Assembly: GCA_947627235.1 (NCBI GenBank) | Contig: CANQVG010000013.1 | Location: 1-54,301, forward strand | Length of the DNA: 54,301 nucleotides | Source: an uncultured Clostridia bacterium | GTDB lineage: Bacteria > Bacillota > Clostridia > Oscillospirales > Ruminococcaceae | Direction of reading: 5' to 3' | Shown here: one piece after another, positions 37,942 through 46,522 of the stretch | Numbering within the stretch: the first letter of the stretch is position 1 | Layout: the number at the start of each line of letters is the position of its first letter | Made by a program: the position numbers and the translations under genes | The notes under the pieces: generated by a model | What the model was told of the DNA's origin: nothing | The model's input: the letters and a program-made list of their open reading frames with translations, nothing else | Databases searched by the model: none

Positions 37942-38065
37942 GTTTTGCCTACTGCCCTGCGCTTCGCAAGTTTTTCGGGTCAATCCAAGACGGTGAGAAA
38001 GAGCGAGTAGCAGGAAACAACAGTTTTCTTTTTAAAAAAGCTCGATCTGAAACTTTTTCTTTATG
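37942..38065 (-). repeat. Intergenic repeat family E, copy 3 (degenerate)
   Basis: Read on the minus strand, 38024-38065 resembles the first part of copy 2 (A/T start, GAGC hairpin), and 37942-37970 resembles its later part (CTTGC...GCGCAGG...GGCAAAAC). The middle, with the GAGGGG and GCAGCC hairpins, is gone. The rest of the 340-base gap holds the GT8 promoter and a terminator. Confidence 0.65.
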
Positions 38066-38093
38066 TATTTGCAACGGACATTCTCCGATAAAA

Positions 38094-38124
38094 AAAACAG
38101 CAGTCTTTTTGAGACTGCTGTTTT
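38094..38124 (-). terminator. Terminator of the M23 peptidase gene
   Basis: AAAACAGCAGTCT / AGACTGCTGTTTT is a perfect stem with T-runs on the minus strand, six bases after the stop. Confidence 0.92.
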
Positions 38125-38130
38125 GGGTTT

Positions 38131-38874
38131 TTACTTCATCGGTTCGATATACCCTATGGGATCGATCCACTGATTCTGATACTTCAAGGCAAAGTGAATG
38201 TGTGAGCCGAGATCCGACTCTATATCGGCGGTGTTGCCTACGGAGCCTATTACGTCGCCGGCGTTTACAGCCTGTCCCTCCGCAACGGCGGGAGCGGCGG
38301 AAAGACCGAAGTAATATCCCGACATTGTGTTGCCGTGGTCGACCACTACGCAGGTTCCCCAAAGAGGATCGTCATATACCTGTGTTACTGTCCCCGAGGT
38401 CATAGCCTTTACCGACGAGCCTTCGTCAGCGGCTATGTCGATTCCGTCGTGGGTGCGCCATACTCCGCCCGAGGATTTTACAAGCTCGCCGTCAGAATAT
38501 GCGTTTACGATCTCGCCGTTTACCGGCATCATAATGGCCTGCTCGTAATAGAGCGCTTCAAGCTCGTCGGTGATATCGACTATGGCTTCATCAGTGGGAG
38601 TGTTCGGCGCGGGAGTGTCAGACGGCGGTTCCACTGCCGCGTTGCCAAGGGCGTCCGCTTCGTCTTTTTGGATTCCGTCAAGGACGGCGTCCACCGCGGA
38701 GTAGTCGATATCGGGGATATCCGCTTCGTCTTGTTGGGTAATCAGACCGTCGGTTATGGAATTGACGGCCGCGCGGTATCCGGCAACCGAAGCGATGCCT
38801 ACCGCAAGTATGCCTACGCAAAGTGTGATATAAAGCGCTTTGCTTCCGGGATGTCTGAATTTAACCTTTTTCAT
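38131..38874 (-). CDS. M23 family metallopeptidase, SpoIIQ-like
   Basis: The 247-residue protein has one N-terminal membrane helix (~13-32), an acidic/Pro linker and an extracytoplasmic LytM/M23 domain (~118-240). Zinc and catalytic residues are present: H142 and D146 in THDGID, and H225/H227 in SHIHFAL. M23 enzymes cut peptide cross-links in peptidoglycan. Size and layout fit SpoIIQ, the forespore membrane protein of sporulation. Unlike Bacillus SpoIIQ, the zinc site is intact, as in clostridia. A weak SigF-like promoter lies upstream. GGAGG precedes the ATG. The sporulation role is inference. Confidence 0.85.
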   Translation of the reverse strand: MKKVKFRHPGSKALYITLCVGILAVGIASVAGYRAAVNSITDGLITQQDEADIPDIDYSAVDAVLDGIQKDEADALGNAAVEPPSDTPAPNTPTDEAIVDITDELEALYYEQAIMMPVNGEIVNAYSDGELVKSSGGVWRTHDGIDIAADEGSSVKAMTSGTVTQVYDDPLWGTCVVVDHGNTMSGYYFGLSAAPAVAEGQAVNAGDVIGSVGNTADIESDLGSHIHFALKYQNQWIDPIGYIEPMK

Positions 38875-38928
38875 AGCTACCTCCAAGGATAAACTTGATA
38901 CATGCTAACAGTCTTTGCTGTTCAAGTT

Positions 38929-38957
38929 AAGTATTAGCGGGATTTTCAATTTTATGC
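38929..38957 (-). promoter_or_regulatory. Possible SigF-like promoter of the M23 gene
   Basis: On the minus strand GCATA (38953-38957), 14 bases, then GCTAATACTT (38929-38938) approximates the SigF pattern GYATA-N15-GGNNANANT with one mismatch and a one-base-short spacer. It is weak evidence. Confidence 0.3.
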
Positions 38958-38993
38958 AGGGCATCTGACATTTTATTGAAATAAGAATATCTA

Positions 38994-39022
38994 TTGACAA
39001 ACACCGGGACAGGTGCTATACT
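38994..39022 (+). promoter_or_regulatory. SigA-type promoter of queT
   Basis: TTGACA (38994-38999), a 17-base spacer and TATACT (39017-39022). The riboswitch candidate begins a few bases after the expected start. Confidence 0.85.
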
Positions 39023-39029
39023 GTCTGTC

Positions 39030-39113
39030 GTTGGGGTGTCACCTTGAAAACCACCCCGAAATAAAAAAACAAGGGGTAAATACTCATTCGGCGGATTTTT
39101 CCGCGATGAGTAA
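39030..39113 (+). ncRNA. Candidate preQ1 riboswitch, class III type
   Basis: P1 pairs GGGGTG (39033-39038) with CACCCC (39052-39057). Its loop CCTTG (39042-39046) can pair with CAAGG (39070-39074) across an A-rich linker, an H-type pseudoknot as in preQ1 riboswitches. A further long hairpin ACTCAT ... ATGAGT (39082-39111) follows, as in class III, which is known from Ruminococcaceae upstream of queT. The downstream terminator CCCCTGA could compete for AAGGGG. The class assignment rests on structure and on the queT gene, not on a model search. Confidence 0.7.
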
Positions 39114-39132
39114 ACGTTTTTTCGCAAATAAG

Positions 39133-39164
39133 CCCCTGAATCCCAAAAGGAATCAGGGGTTTTT
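39133..39164 (+). terminator. Riboswitch-controlled terminator before queT
   Basis: CCCCTGAATCC / GGAATCAGGGG with one mismatch is followed by T5. It ends 31 bases before queT. Ligand binding would probably favour it. Confidence 0.85.
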
Positions 39165-39195
39165 GAATGTGAAGCGTTGCCCGAAAGGAGAAATT

Positions 39196-39690
39196 ATGTC
39201 AGAGAAAAAACAGACCGGAAAATTTTCAACCAAAAGGTTGGTAAAGCTTGCGTTTGTCGCGGCGGTATACGTTGCTCTCACATACGCGCTCGGCTTTATG
39301 GCATACGGGAACATTCAGTTTAGGGTTGCGGAAGCGCTTATGCTTCTTTGCTTCTACAAGAAGGACTACGGAATTGCGCTTACGGTGGGGTGCTTCATCG
39401 CAAATATGTTCAGTCCGATGGCGCTTGATATGGTCTTCGGAACCGCCGCCACGGTGCTCGCAGTGCTTCTTATCTACATAAGCCCGAACATTTTCGTCGC
39501 ATCGCTGGCGCCCGTTTTCACAAACGCCGTTATAGTGGGCGCTGAGCTGAGTTACTGCTTTGAGACTCCGTTCTGGATAAACGCATTCGAGGTTGCGTTC
39601 GGCGAATTTGTCTGCGTTTCCGTCGTCGGGGTTATCGTCTTCAAGCTCGTCGAGAAAAACGCTGCCGTTATGAGACTAATAGCCGAATAA
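39196..39690 (+). CDS. queT: QueT family queuosine-precursor transporter
   Basis: The 164-residue integral membrane protein has about five to six helices and the QueT pattern YGNIQFRVAEALMLLCFY near residue 45. QueT proteins act as the substrate-binding (S) part of ECF transporters that import preQ1 or related bases for tRNA queuosine. AAAGGAG precedes the ATG. The frame is open upstream through the riboswitch but lacks a ribosome site there. The energising ECF module is not in this window. Confidence 0.93.
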   Translation: MSEKKQTGKFSTKRLVKLAFVAAVYVALTYALGFMAYGNIQFRVAEALMLLCFYKKDYGIALTVGCFIANMFSPMALDMVFGTAATVLAVLLIYISPNIFVASLAPVFTNAVIVGAELSYCFETPFWINAFEVAFGEFVCVSVVGVIVFKLVEKNAAVMRLIAE

Positions 39691-39783
39691 AAAATTTTTT
39701 GCTGTGCAACATTTTACGCCGCTCGCGCGTATTATATATGAGGACTTGGGTCAGACTTCTGCCCTCTCCTGCAATACGTTTCA

Positions 39784-39813
39784 GACCCCCGGGCCGAAAA
39801 AGCATCGGGGGTC
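39784..39813. terminator. Bidirectional terminator between queT and the RadC-like gene
   Basis: GACCCCCG / CGGGGGTC has a 14-base loop and ATTTT after it on the plus strand. It serves two convergent genes. Confidence 0.75.
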
Positions 39814-39816
39814 ATT

Positions 39817-40482
39817 TTATCTGTACATTTTCAGGGTTGTTATTTCGTTTTCGCTCATTATAAAGTATTCCTCCACCACGGCGTGAACCGCGCGTACGGA
39901 GTTTATTATTTTTTCGGCGGCTTCAAGCTCGGCGCTTGTCAGGCTCAGTCCCGACGGTCTGTAATGCGCGATTATACATCGGCAGCCGTAATTTTCCGAT
40001 ATGGCGGCGAGAATGTTTCTCACTGCGGCGTCGCACTGCAAAACAGGGTTCTTATAGCCGAACTTTTTCGTGAGAATTACCGCAAGTCCGTCGTCCACGA
40101 GCGTAACCGCAAGCTGTTCGCCGTCTGACGGCCTGAAAATGTTGCCGTAATATGCGTCGGCGATAAAGCGGTTGCTCAGACAAATCCTTCTTTTTTCTCC
40201 GACTCCGTATTCCGGATACACCTCGGACGCCGCTTTTATCAGAATGGCTGTGCTTTCGCCTACTCCGTTCACCGTCATAAGCTCCTCAAAGGAAGCGTCG
40301 AGCACGCCCGAAAGGCTGCCGAAGCGGTTTATCAGCGCGTGCGAGAGACCGTTGGTATCTTTCTGAGGAATGGCATAAAACAGCAGCAGTTCGAGTATCT
40401 GATGAGGGTAGAGGCTGTCGATGCCGTTTTTTAAAAACTGCCGGCGCAGTCTGCTGCGATGCCCTGCGTGTTCGTTTGCCAC
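39817..40482 (-). CDS. RadC-like protein with eroded JAMM motif
   Basis: The 221-residue protein matches RadC in length and order. The N-terminal helix-hairpin-helix region has LELLLFYAIPQKDTNGLSHALINRFGSLSGVL and VNGVGESTAI. The C-terminal domain is of the JAB/MPN type. The metal motif, which in RadC reads HNHPSG...PS..D, is AHYRPSG (H173, R175) ... TS..E here, so two ligands are changed and zinc binding is doubtful. The GTG start is seven bases after GGAGG. RadC function is itself poorly known. This copy may be a non-enzymatic DNA-binding relative. Confidence 0.85.
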   Translation of the reverse strand: MANEHAGHRSRLRRQFLKNGIDSLYPHQILELLLFYAIPQKDTNGLSHALINRFGSLSGVLDASFEELMTVNGVGESTAILIKAASEVYPEYGVGEKRRICLSNRFIADAYYGNIFRPSDGEQLAVTLVDDGLAVILTKKFGYKNPVLQCDAAVRNILAAISENYGCRCIIAHYRPSGLSLTSAELEAAEKIINSVRAVHAVVEEYFIMSENEITTLKMYR

Positions 40483-40638
40483 AGTTATGCCTCCTTACGA
40501 TTTTCTGTATATAATTATCCTAAAAACGCGTCGAATTGTCAAGAGCTTTTTGTCCGGACGGCTTTATCTGCGGCATCTCTTGCAAAACGCGATAAAAAGT
40601 TATATAATTATACCGATATTCAAACGGGAGGCGAAAAA

Positions 40639-42657
40639 ATGGCAAAGCTTGATGACAGCGTGAAATATCTGAAAGGCGTCGGACCGAAGCGCGCGGAGCT
40701 GTTTGAAAAGCTCGGCATAAATACCGTCCGCGACCTTATTTATCACCTTCCGAGAAGCTATATGGATTTCACGTCTCCTACGGCAATCGCGTCGGCGGTT
40801 CTCGACGAGGTCAATGTCGTGGAGGCGGAGGTGGTAAAAAAAGAGCGTCCGGCTATGATACGCAAGGGTATGACTCTTTACAAGCTTCTTGTCACCGACG
40901 GCTCGGACGATATGAATGTGACGATATTCAACTCGCAGTACCTTTTTGATTCCGTGAAAGTCGGAGAAAAATACATCTTCTGCGGCAAGGTGACAGGCAA
41001 TCTCACCCGACGCGAAATGTCTTCGCCGACGGTTCAAAAAAGCTCATCGGGCGACAGAATCCAGCCGATTTATCCGCTGACTGCCGGACTTACGCAGAAT
41101 ATTCTTAGGAGCTGCGTGAAGTCGGCGCTTTCGGCGGTCACGCAGGCTGAGGTTGAAACACTTCCCAATGATATTCTGAAAAAATATTCCCTTATGCCGG
41201 AGTCTGAGGCGCTCGTGAAGATACACTTCCCGAAAGAGCGGGAAGACGTCTTTCCGGCGCGGCGCAGACTCTCCTTTGACGAGCTTTTGACTCTCAGGCT
41301 CGGAATGATGCGGCTTCGGGAGAGAGTGCGCAGTTTAACCGCGTATTCTATGAAAAAGGTAGATATGAGCGGCTTTACTTCGGCGCTGCCTTTTAAGCTT
41401 ACGGGGGCGCAGAGCCGCGCCGTTTCGGAGTGTATGGCGGATATGGAGAAGTCCGCGCCGATGAACAGGCTGATTCTCGGCGACGTGGGTTCGGGGAAAA
41501 CCGCCGTTGCGGCTGCCTGCTGCTACATAGCCGCGAAAAACGGCGCGCAGGCGGTGCTTATGGCGCCGACCGAAATCCTCGCGCTTCAGCATTACGACTC
41601 TCTGAGGACTTTTTTGGAGCCGTCGGGACTCAGGGTCGGACTGCTGACCGGCTCGCTCACGAAAAAGAAAAAATCCGAGGTCTCGGAGGCTGCCTCGCGG
41701 GGCGAATACGACGTTATCGTCGGCACCCACGCGGTGTTTCAGGAGAGCGCGGGTTATGAACGCCTCGGACTTGTAATCACCGACGAGCAGCACCGTTTCG
41801 GCGTTGCTCAGCGCACGGCGCTTGCAAAAAAAGGGAACAATCCTCACCGGCTTGTTATGTCGGCGACGCCTATTCCGCGCACTTTGGCGCTTATGATTTA
41901 CGGTGAGCTTGACATTTCGGTGCTCGACGAGCTTCCGGCGGGTCGCGCAAAGACCGAGACTTACGCCGTTACCGGAAAACTGAGAAGCCGAGCCTGCGCT
42001 TTCGTCAGAAAGGAACTTGACCGCAAAGGTCAGGCATATGTGGTCTGTCCGGCAGTGGAAGAGGGAACCGCAGACATAAAAAACGTCACCGATTACGCAA
42101 AAGAACTTGAGCGGGGCGAGTTTTCAGGCTACAGGATAGGAGTGCTTCACGGTCAGCTTCCCGCCGCAAAAAAAGAAGAAGTGATGCGCAGATTCAAGGA
42201 CGGAGAGCTTGATGTTCTGGTCTGCACGACGGTTGTGGAGGTCGGGGTAGACGTGCCGAACGCGTCGGTTATGATGGTAGAAAATGCCGACCGCTTCGGG
42301 CTTTCGCAGCTTCATCAGCTTCGCGGACGTGTCGGGCGTGGTTCGAGAAACTCATACTGTATTCTCATTACCGACAACGTTTCGGAGGAAAGCAGAAAGC
42401 GCCTTAAAATACTCAGCTCCACTTCCGACGGCTTTGAGATATCCGAAGCCGACCTCGAACTGCGCGGTCCCGGAGATTTCTTCGGCTCGGCACAGCACGG
42501 TCTGCCGCCTCTCAAAATAGCCGACCTCGCTGCGGACGCCGAGCTTGTGAAGCTTGCTCAGGACGCTGCGGAGCTTTTAAACGAAAGATTTCAGCTTTCT
42601 GAGTGCGACTCGCTGCGAAAAAGGGTGGAGGCGCTCTTTGCACGCGGGGAATGGTAA
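40639..42657 (+). CDS. recG: ATP-dependent DNA helicase RecG
   Basis: RecG remodels stalled replication forks and Holliday junctions. The 672-residue protein has the N-terminal wedge/OB domain (VKYLKGVGPKRAELFEKLGI, near 10-30), Walker A GDVGSGKT (281-288), DEQHRFG (382-388), SATPIPRTLAL, and the C-terminal helicase half with EVGVDVPNASVMMVENADRFG and LHQLRGRVGRG. The frame is open upstream, but the ATG at 40639 is preceded by GGGAGG. Length and motifs are normal. It is divergent from the RadC-like gene. Confidence 0.97.
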   Translation: MAKLDDSVKYLKGVGPKRAELFEKLGINTVRDLIYHLPRSYMDFTSPTAIASAVLDEVNVVEAEVVKKERPAMIRKGMTLYKLLVTDGSDDMNVTIFNSQYLFDSVKVGEKYIFCGKVTGNLTRREMSSPTVQKSSSGDRIQPIYPLTAGLTQNILRSCVKSALSAVTQAEVETLPNDILKKYSLMPESEALVKIHFPKEREDVFPARRRLSFDELLTLRLGMMRLRERVRSLTAYSMKKVDMSGFTSALPFKLTGAQSRAVSECMADMEKSAPMNRLILGDVGSGKTAVAAACCYIAAKNGAQAVLMAPTEILALQHYDSLRTFLEPSGLRVGLLTGSLTKKKKSEVSEAASRGEYDVIVGTHAVFQESAGYERLGLVITDEQHRFGVAQRTALAKKGNNPHRLVMSATPIPRTLALMIYGELDISVLDELPAGRAKTETYAVTGKLRSRACAFVRKELDRKGQAYVVCPAVEEGTADIKNVTDYAKELERGEFSGYRIGVLHGQLPAAKKEEVMRRFKDGELDVLVCTTVVEVGVDVPNASVMMVENADRFGLSQLHQLRGRVGRGSRNSYCILITDNVSEESRKRLKILSSTSDGFEISEADLELRGPGDFFGSAQHGLPPLKIADLAADAELVKLAQDAAELLNERFQLSECDSLRKRVEALFARGEW

Positions 42658-42675
42658 GCGGCGCTGCTTTTTAAA

Positions 42676-42704
42676 TTGACATTTTGCTATATCGGTGGTA
42701 AAAT
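42676..42704 (+). promoter_or_regulatory. SigA-type promoter of the DUF4097-like gene
   Basis: TTGACA (42676-42681), a 17-base spacer and TAAAAT (42699-42704), starting 19 bases after the recG stop. Confidence 0.85.
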
Positions 42705-42735
42705 ATGTTAAGTATTACGGAACGGAGGACTTATT

Positions 42736-43572
42736 ATGAAAAGAGGAAATCGACCGACGGGAGAAATCGTCGCAATTATACTTTCGGTAATAGCCGCCGT
42801 CGCGCTTGTCGTCGGCGGAATCGTAGTGGCGGGGATACTCGTTGTGGGGACGGTCCTCAACGTTCAGACGAAGCTCGGTTTGTGGGCGTCGGACTACATA
42901 GAATATACCTACGGCGGCGCCGACAGATATACTGCAAGCTCCGACTTCACTGTCGACGATAACATAAGCAATATAAAAATCGACTGGATCGCGGGGGACA
43001 TAACCGTAAAAACGGGCGAGGGCGACTCGGTACGAGTTTACGAAAGCTCGGATTCCGAAGACCCCGAGGACATAATGCGCCACAAGACCGACGGCGAAAG
43101 GCTGACGGTAAAATTCCGAGCGTCGGGATATTATGCCGTCATGTATAAAAAGGATCTCACCGTGGAGATTCCCGCCTCGCTTGAAATAAAAAGCATAGTT
43201 ATCAACACCGTTAGCTCGGAGATAACCTTTGAGGGCGGCTCCTTCGGCGATATTACGGTCAGTGACGTGAGCGGGTCGGTGAATCTTGAGGACGTGAAAT
43301 GTCGCGAGCTTGACGTCGACAGCGTCTCGGGTGAAGTGAGCGCTGTTTTTGCCTCTCAGCCTCACGAGGTCGATATAAAATCCGTCTCCGGAGACGTGAA
43401 GCTGACTCTTCCGCGCGAGCCGGAGGACGTTGACCTTGAAAGCGTGGGCGGAAAGCTGAACGTCAACGGGGCCGAGACACTCCTGAAATATGAGTCGGAA
43501 AGCCATTCGGGTTCGGGTGAGGTTGAAGTTGACACCGTTTCGGGGGATATAACAATAGAAACACTTGGTTAA
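42736..43572 (+). CDS. Membrane-anchored beta-strand repeat protein, DUF4097-like
   Basis: The 278-residue protein has one N-terminal membrane helix (~12-40) and an outer region of repeating beta-solenoid-like strands (ITVKTGEGDSVRV, VNTVSSEITFEGGSFGDITVSDVSGSVNL, DVDSVSGEVSAVF, DIKSVSGDVKLTL, VDTVSGDITIETL). The repeated VSG(D/E) turns are characteristic of DUF4097/LiaG-type proteins, which are linked to cell-envelope stress in Firmicutes. No PspC or regulator gene is next to it, so its partner is unknown. GGAGG precedes the ATG. It is a monocistronic gene. Confidence 0.85.
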   Translation: MKRGNRPTGEIVAIILSVIAAVALVVGGIVVAGILVVGTVLNVQTKLGLWASDYIEYTYGGADRYTASSDFTVDDNISNIKIDWIAGDITVKTGEGDSVRVYESSDSEDPEDIMRHKTDGERLTVKFRASGYYAVMYKKDLTVEIPASLEIKSIVINTVSSEITFEGGSFGDITVSDVSGSVNLEDVKCRELDVDSVSGEVSAVFASQPHEVDIKSVSGDVKLTLPREPEDVDLESVGGKLNVNGAETLLKYESESHSGSGEVEVDTVSGDITIETLG

Positions 43573-43578
43573 AAACGC

Positions 43579-43607
43579 TTGACAAAACGGCTGTGAGCCG
43601 CTATAAT
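43579..43607 (+). promoter_or_regulatory. SigA-type promoter of alaS
   Basis: TTGACA (43579-43584), a 17-base spacer and TATAAT (43602-43607), full consensus. Confidence 0.95.
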
Positions 43608-43614
43608 CATATAG

Positions 43615-43826
43615 GCAAATGCGTTGACGGGATTGACCGAAAAGTGATCATTCAGAGAGCGGGCGGCAGGTGAAAGCCCGTTGTGAGCTTTCGGGTGCTT
43701 CCCCCGAGCACCGCGGCAAACCGCGGCGTATTCCGCGTTAAGGAGCAAAGAGGCCGCCTCGGCGGCGAATTTGGGTGGTACAGCGACTGACACTCGCCCC
43801 AAGCTTTTTGGGACGAGTGTTTTTAT
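43615..43826 (+). ncRNA. T-box leader (tRNA-Ala sensing) of alaS
   Basis: The leader contains the conserved T-box sequence GGGTGGTACAGCG (starting at 43773), an AGAGAG-containing stem I (near 43652) and a terminator/antiterminator pair. Uncharged tRNA pairs with the T-box bulge and lets transcription proceed. Gene context indicates alanine. Candidate GCT specifier triplets are at 43687-43689 and 43697-43699, which I cannot tell apart by eye. Confidence 0.92.
43789..43826 (+). terminator. T-box terminator before alaS
   Basis: ACACTCG and CCCAA pair with TTGGG and CGAGTGT around a single-base offset, followed by T5. It is part of the T-box expression platform. Confidence 0.9.
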
Positions 43827-43856
43827 TTTCAGAAAAGTTGAAAGGATTTGATAAAA

Positions 43857-46505
43857 ATGAAATGGACCGGTCTTAACGAGCTTCGGGAAAGCTACCTTAA
43901 GTTCTTTGAGTCCAAGGGCTGCTTAAGGCACAAGAGCTTCCCGCTTGTTCCGCAGAACGACAAGAGCCTCCTGCTCATAAATGCGGGTATGGCTCCTCTG
44001 AAGCCCTATTTTACTAAGCAGGAGGTCCCGCCGAGAACAAGAATGACCACCTGTCAGAAGTGCATCAGGACAAACGATATCGAAAACGTCGGCAAGACCG
44101 CGCGCCATGGCACCTTCTTCGAGATGCTCGGCAACTTCTCCTTCGGCGACTACTTCAAAAAAGAGGCGATATCGTGGGCGTGGGAGTATTTTACAAAGGT
44201 GCTTGAAATCCCCGAAGAACGGCTTTACGTCTCGGTATTTGAGGAAGACGACGAGGCGCGCGAAATATGGCACGAGGTAGCGGGACTGCCCTATGAAAAG
44301 ATTTTCAGAATGGGCAGGGAAGACAACTTCTGGGAGGCTGGCATCGACGGTCCCTGCGGTCCCTGTTCAGAGATTTATTACGACCGCGGTCCCGAATACG
44401 GCTGCGGCAAGCCCGACTGCACCGTCGGCTGCGACTGCGACCGCTATATGGAGGTCTGGAACCTCGTATTTACTCAGTATGAGCGCCACGAGGACGGCAC
44501 CTACACTCCGCTCGAGCAGAAGAATATCGACACCGGAATGGGTCTTGAAAGGCTTGCGGCTCTTATGCAGGGCGTCGACTCGATATTCGACGTTGACACC
44601 GTAAAGGCGATAAGGGACCACATCTGCCGCATAGCAGGCTGCGAATACGGCGCGGAGTATAAAAAGGACGTTTCTATACGCGTCATCACTGACCATATAC
44701 GCACCGTCACCTTTATGGCTTCGGACGGCGTTCTGCCGTCGAACGAGGGCAGGGGATACGTTATGCGCAGACTGCTCCGCAGAGCTGTCCGCCACGGCAA
44801 GCTTCTCGGAATCGAAGGGCTGTTCCTCAAAGACCTCGTTAAAACCGTCGTGGACTGCTCGAAGTGCGAATATCCCGAGCTTGAGGAAAAATACGACTAT
44901 ATCGTGAAGCTTCTTACCAACGAGGAGCGCAATTTTAACGAAACCATAGACCGCGGATTGGTTATGCTTAACGGCTATATCGACGAAATGTCCGAAAACG
45001 GCGAGAAAGTTCTCGACGGCAAAAGGTGCTTCTTCCTCTCTGATACCTACGGGTTCCCCATCGACCTCACCCGTGAGATACTCGGCGAAAGGGGTCTTGA
45101 ATGTGACGAGGAGGGCTTTAAGCAGGCGCTTCAGGTTCAGAAGGACACTGCGAGGGCGGCGCGCGGCGGCTCGAAATATATGGGAGCCGACGAAACCGTA
45201 TTTCATAAGATTGACCGCGAGTATTCAACCGAGTTCGTGGGATATGAAAAGCTCGAGGCGGAGTCGGTCATCGACTTCATTGCGACCGACGACGAGCTTG
45301 TAGAAGCGGCGGGCGCAGGCGACGAGGTTTATATCGTCTCAAAGCTGACGCCTTTTTACGCCGAAAGCGGCGGACAGGTCGGCGATATCGGCGAGATATC
45401 CACTAAGACCGGCAGATGCGAAGTGCTCGACACCCAGAAGGCAGTCGGCGGCAAGACTGCGCACAAGGTAAGAGTTGTCGAGGGGGCAATAGAGGTCGGT
45501 CAGACCGCCGAGTTCAGGGTCGACCGCGAATACCGCCTTTCGGTTATGAGAAACCACTCCTGCGCTCACCTTTTGCAGGCTGCTCTGAGAACGGTTCTGG
45601 GCGATCACGTTCATCAGGCGGGTCAACTCGTGAACGCCGAGCGTCTGAGGTTTGACTTCTCGCACTTCAGCGCGATGAGCCTCGACGAAATCCAGCGCAC
45701 CGAGATGCTCGTAAACAGCTTTATCCTCCGCGCACTCGACATCACCACGCAGGTTCTGCCGATAGATGAGGCAAGAAAGCTTGGCGCTATGGCACTCTTT
45801 GGAGAAAAATACGGCGAGACCGTAAGGGTTGTTTCTATGGGAAATGCCTCTATGGAATTTTGCGGAGGCACTCATCTCGACAACACTTCAAAGATAGGTC
45901 TTTTCAAGATAGTTTCGGAAAGCTCGGTGGCGGCGGGTGTAAGAAGAATCGAAGCCGTGACCGGCAAGGGCGTCCTCGACGTTATGGGGCATCAGATAGA
46001 TATGCTCAACGAGGCGTCAGGACTTCTGAAGCTCACTAATCAGAACGAGCTTGTAGCCCGGGTCAAGGGACTAATGGAGGAGATAAGGGCGCTCGAAAGA
46101 GACAAGAACGAGCTGAGCTCCACCATTGCCGAGATGCGCTCGAAGTCGCTTTTGGACCACACCGTAGACGTCAAGGGCGTCAAACTCATCACCGCGATGT
46201 TCAATCCGATGAAGCCGGACGAAATAAGGCTTCTCGCCGAAAAGATACGCGACGCTCACCCAGAAATAGTCTGTGTGGTCGCGGGTGTGAACGGCAAGGC
46301 GGCGAATATCTGCGTCACCGCGGGTAAGGAAGCGGTCGCAAAGGGAATAAACGCGGGCAAAGCCGTCGGAAAGATAGCCGCTGTTACCGGTGGCAGAGGC
46401 GGCGGACGTCCCGACAGCGCTATGGCGGGAGTCGGCGACATTTTCAAGATAGACGAAGCCCTCGCCGCCGCTCAGGATATTGTTGCTGAATTTATTAAGG
46501 TCTGA
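43857..46505 (+). CDS. alaS: Alanyl-tRNA synthetase
   Basis: AlaRS charges tRNA-Ala and edits mischarged Ser and Gly. The 882-residue protein has the class II catalytic core (FFESKGCLRHKSFPLVPQND, GHTFFEMLGNFSFGDYFK-like RHGTFFEMLGNFSFGDYF), the editing domain with HSCAH and FCGGTHLDNT (zinc ligands) and the C-terminal coiled coil and DHHA1 domain (GGRGGGRPDSAMAG). The frame opens at TTG 43848, but the ATG at 43857 has AAAGGA at proper distance. Expression is under the T-box leader. Confidence 0.97.
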   Translation: MKWTGLNELRESYLKFFESKGCLRHKSFPLVPQNDKSLLLINAGMAPLKPYFTKQEVPPRTRMTTCQKCIRTNDIENVGKTARHGTFFEMLGNFSFGDYFKKEAISWAWEYFTKVLEIPEERLYVSVFEEDDEAREIWHEVAGLPYEKIFRMGREDNFWEAGIDGPCGPCSEIYYDRGPEYGCGKPDCTVGCDCDRYMEVWNLVFTQYERHEDGTYTPLEQKNIDTGMGLERLAALMQGVDSIFDVDTVKAIRDHICRIAGCEYGAEYKKDVSIRVITDHIRTVTFMASDGVLPSNEGRGYVMRRLLRRAVRHGKLLGIEGLFLKDLVKTVVDCSKCEYPELEEKYDYIVKLLTNEERNFNETIDRGLVMLNGYIDEMSENGEKVLDGKRCFFLSDTYGFPIDLTREILGERGLECDEEGFKQALQVQKDTARAARGGSKYMGADETVFHKIDREYSTEFVGYEKLEAESVIDFIATDDELVEAAGAGDEVYIVSKLTPFYAESGGQVGDIGEISTKTGRCEVLDTQKAVGGKTAHKVRVVEGAIEVGQTAEFRVDREYRLSVMRNHSCAHLLQAALRTVLGDHVHQAGQLVNAERLRFDFSHFSAMSLDEIQRTEMLVNSFILRALDITTQVLPIDEARKLGAMALFGEKYGETVRVVSMGNASMEFCGGTHLDNTSKIGLFKIVSESSVAAGVRRIEAVTGKGVLDVMGHQIDMLNEASGLLKLTNQNELVARVKGLMEEIRALERDKNELSSTIAEMRSKSLLDHTVDVKGVKLITAMFNPMKPDEIRLLAEKIRDAHPEIVCVVAGVNGKAANICVTAGKEAVAKGINAGKAVGKIAAVTGGRGGGRPDSAMAGVGDIFKIDEALAAAQDIVAEFIKV

Positions 46506-46522
46506 TTGAAAGGAAGATGATT

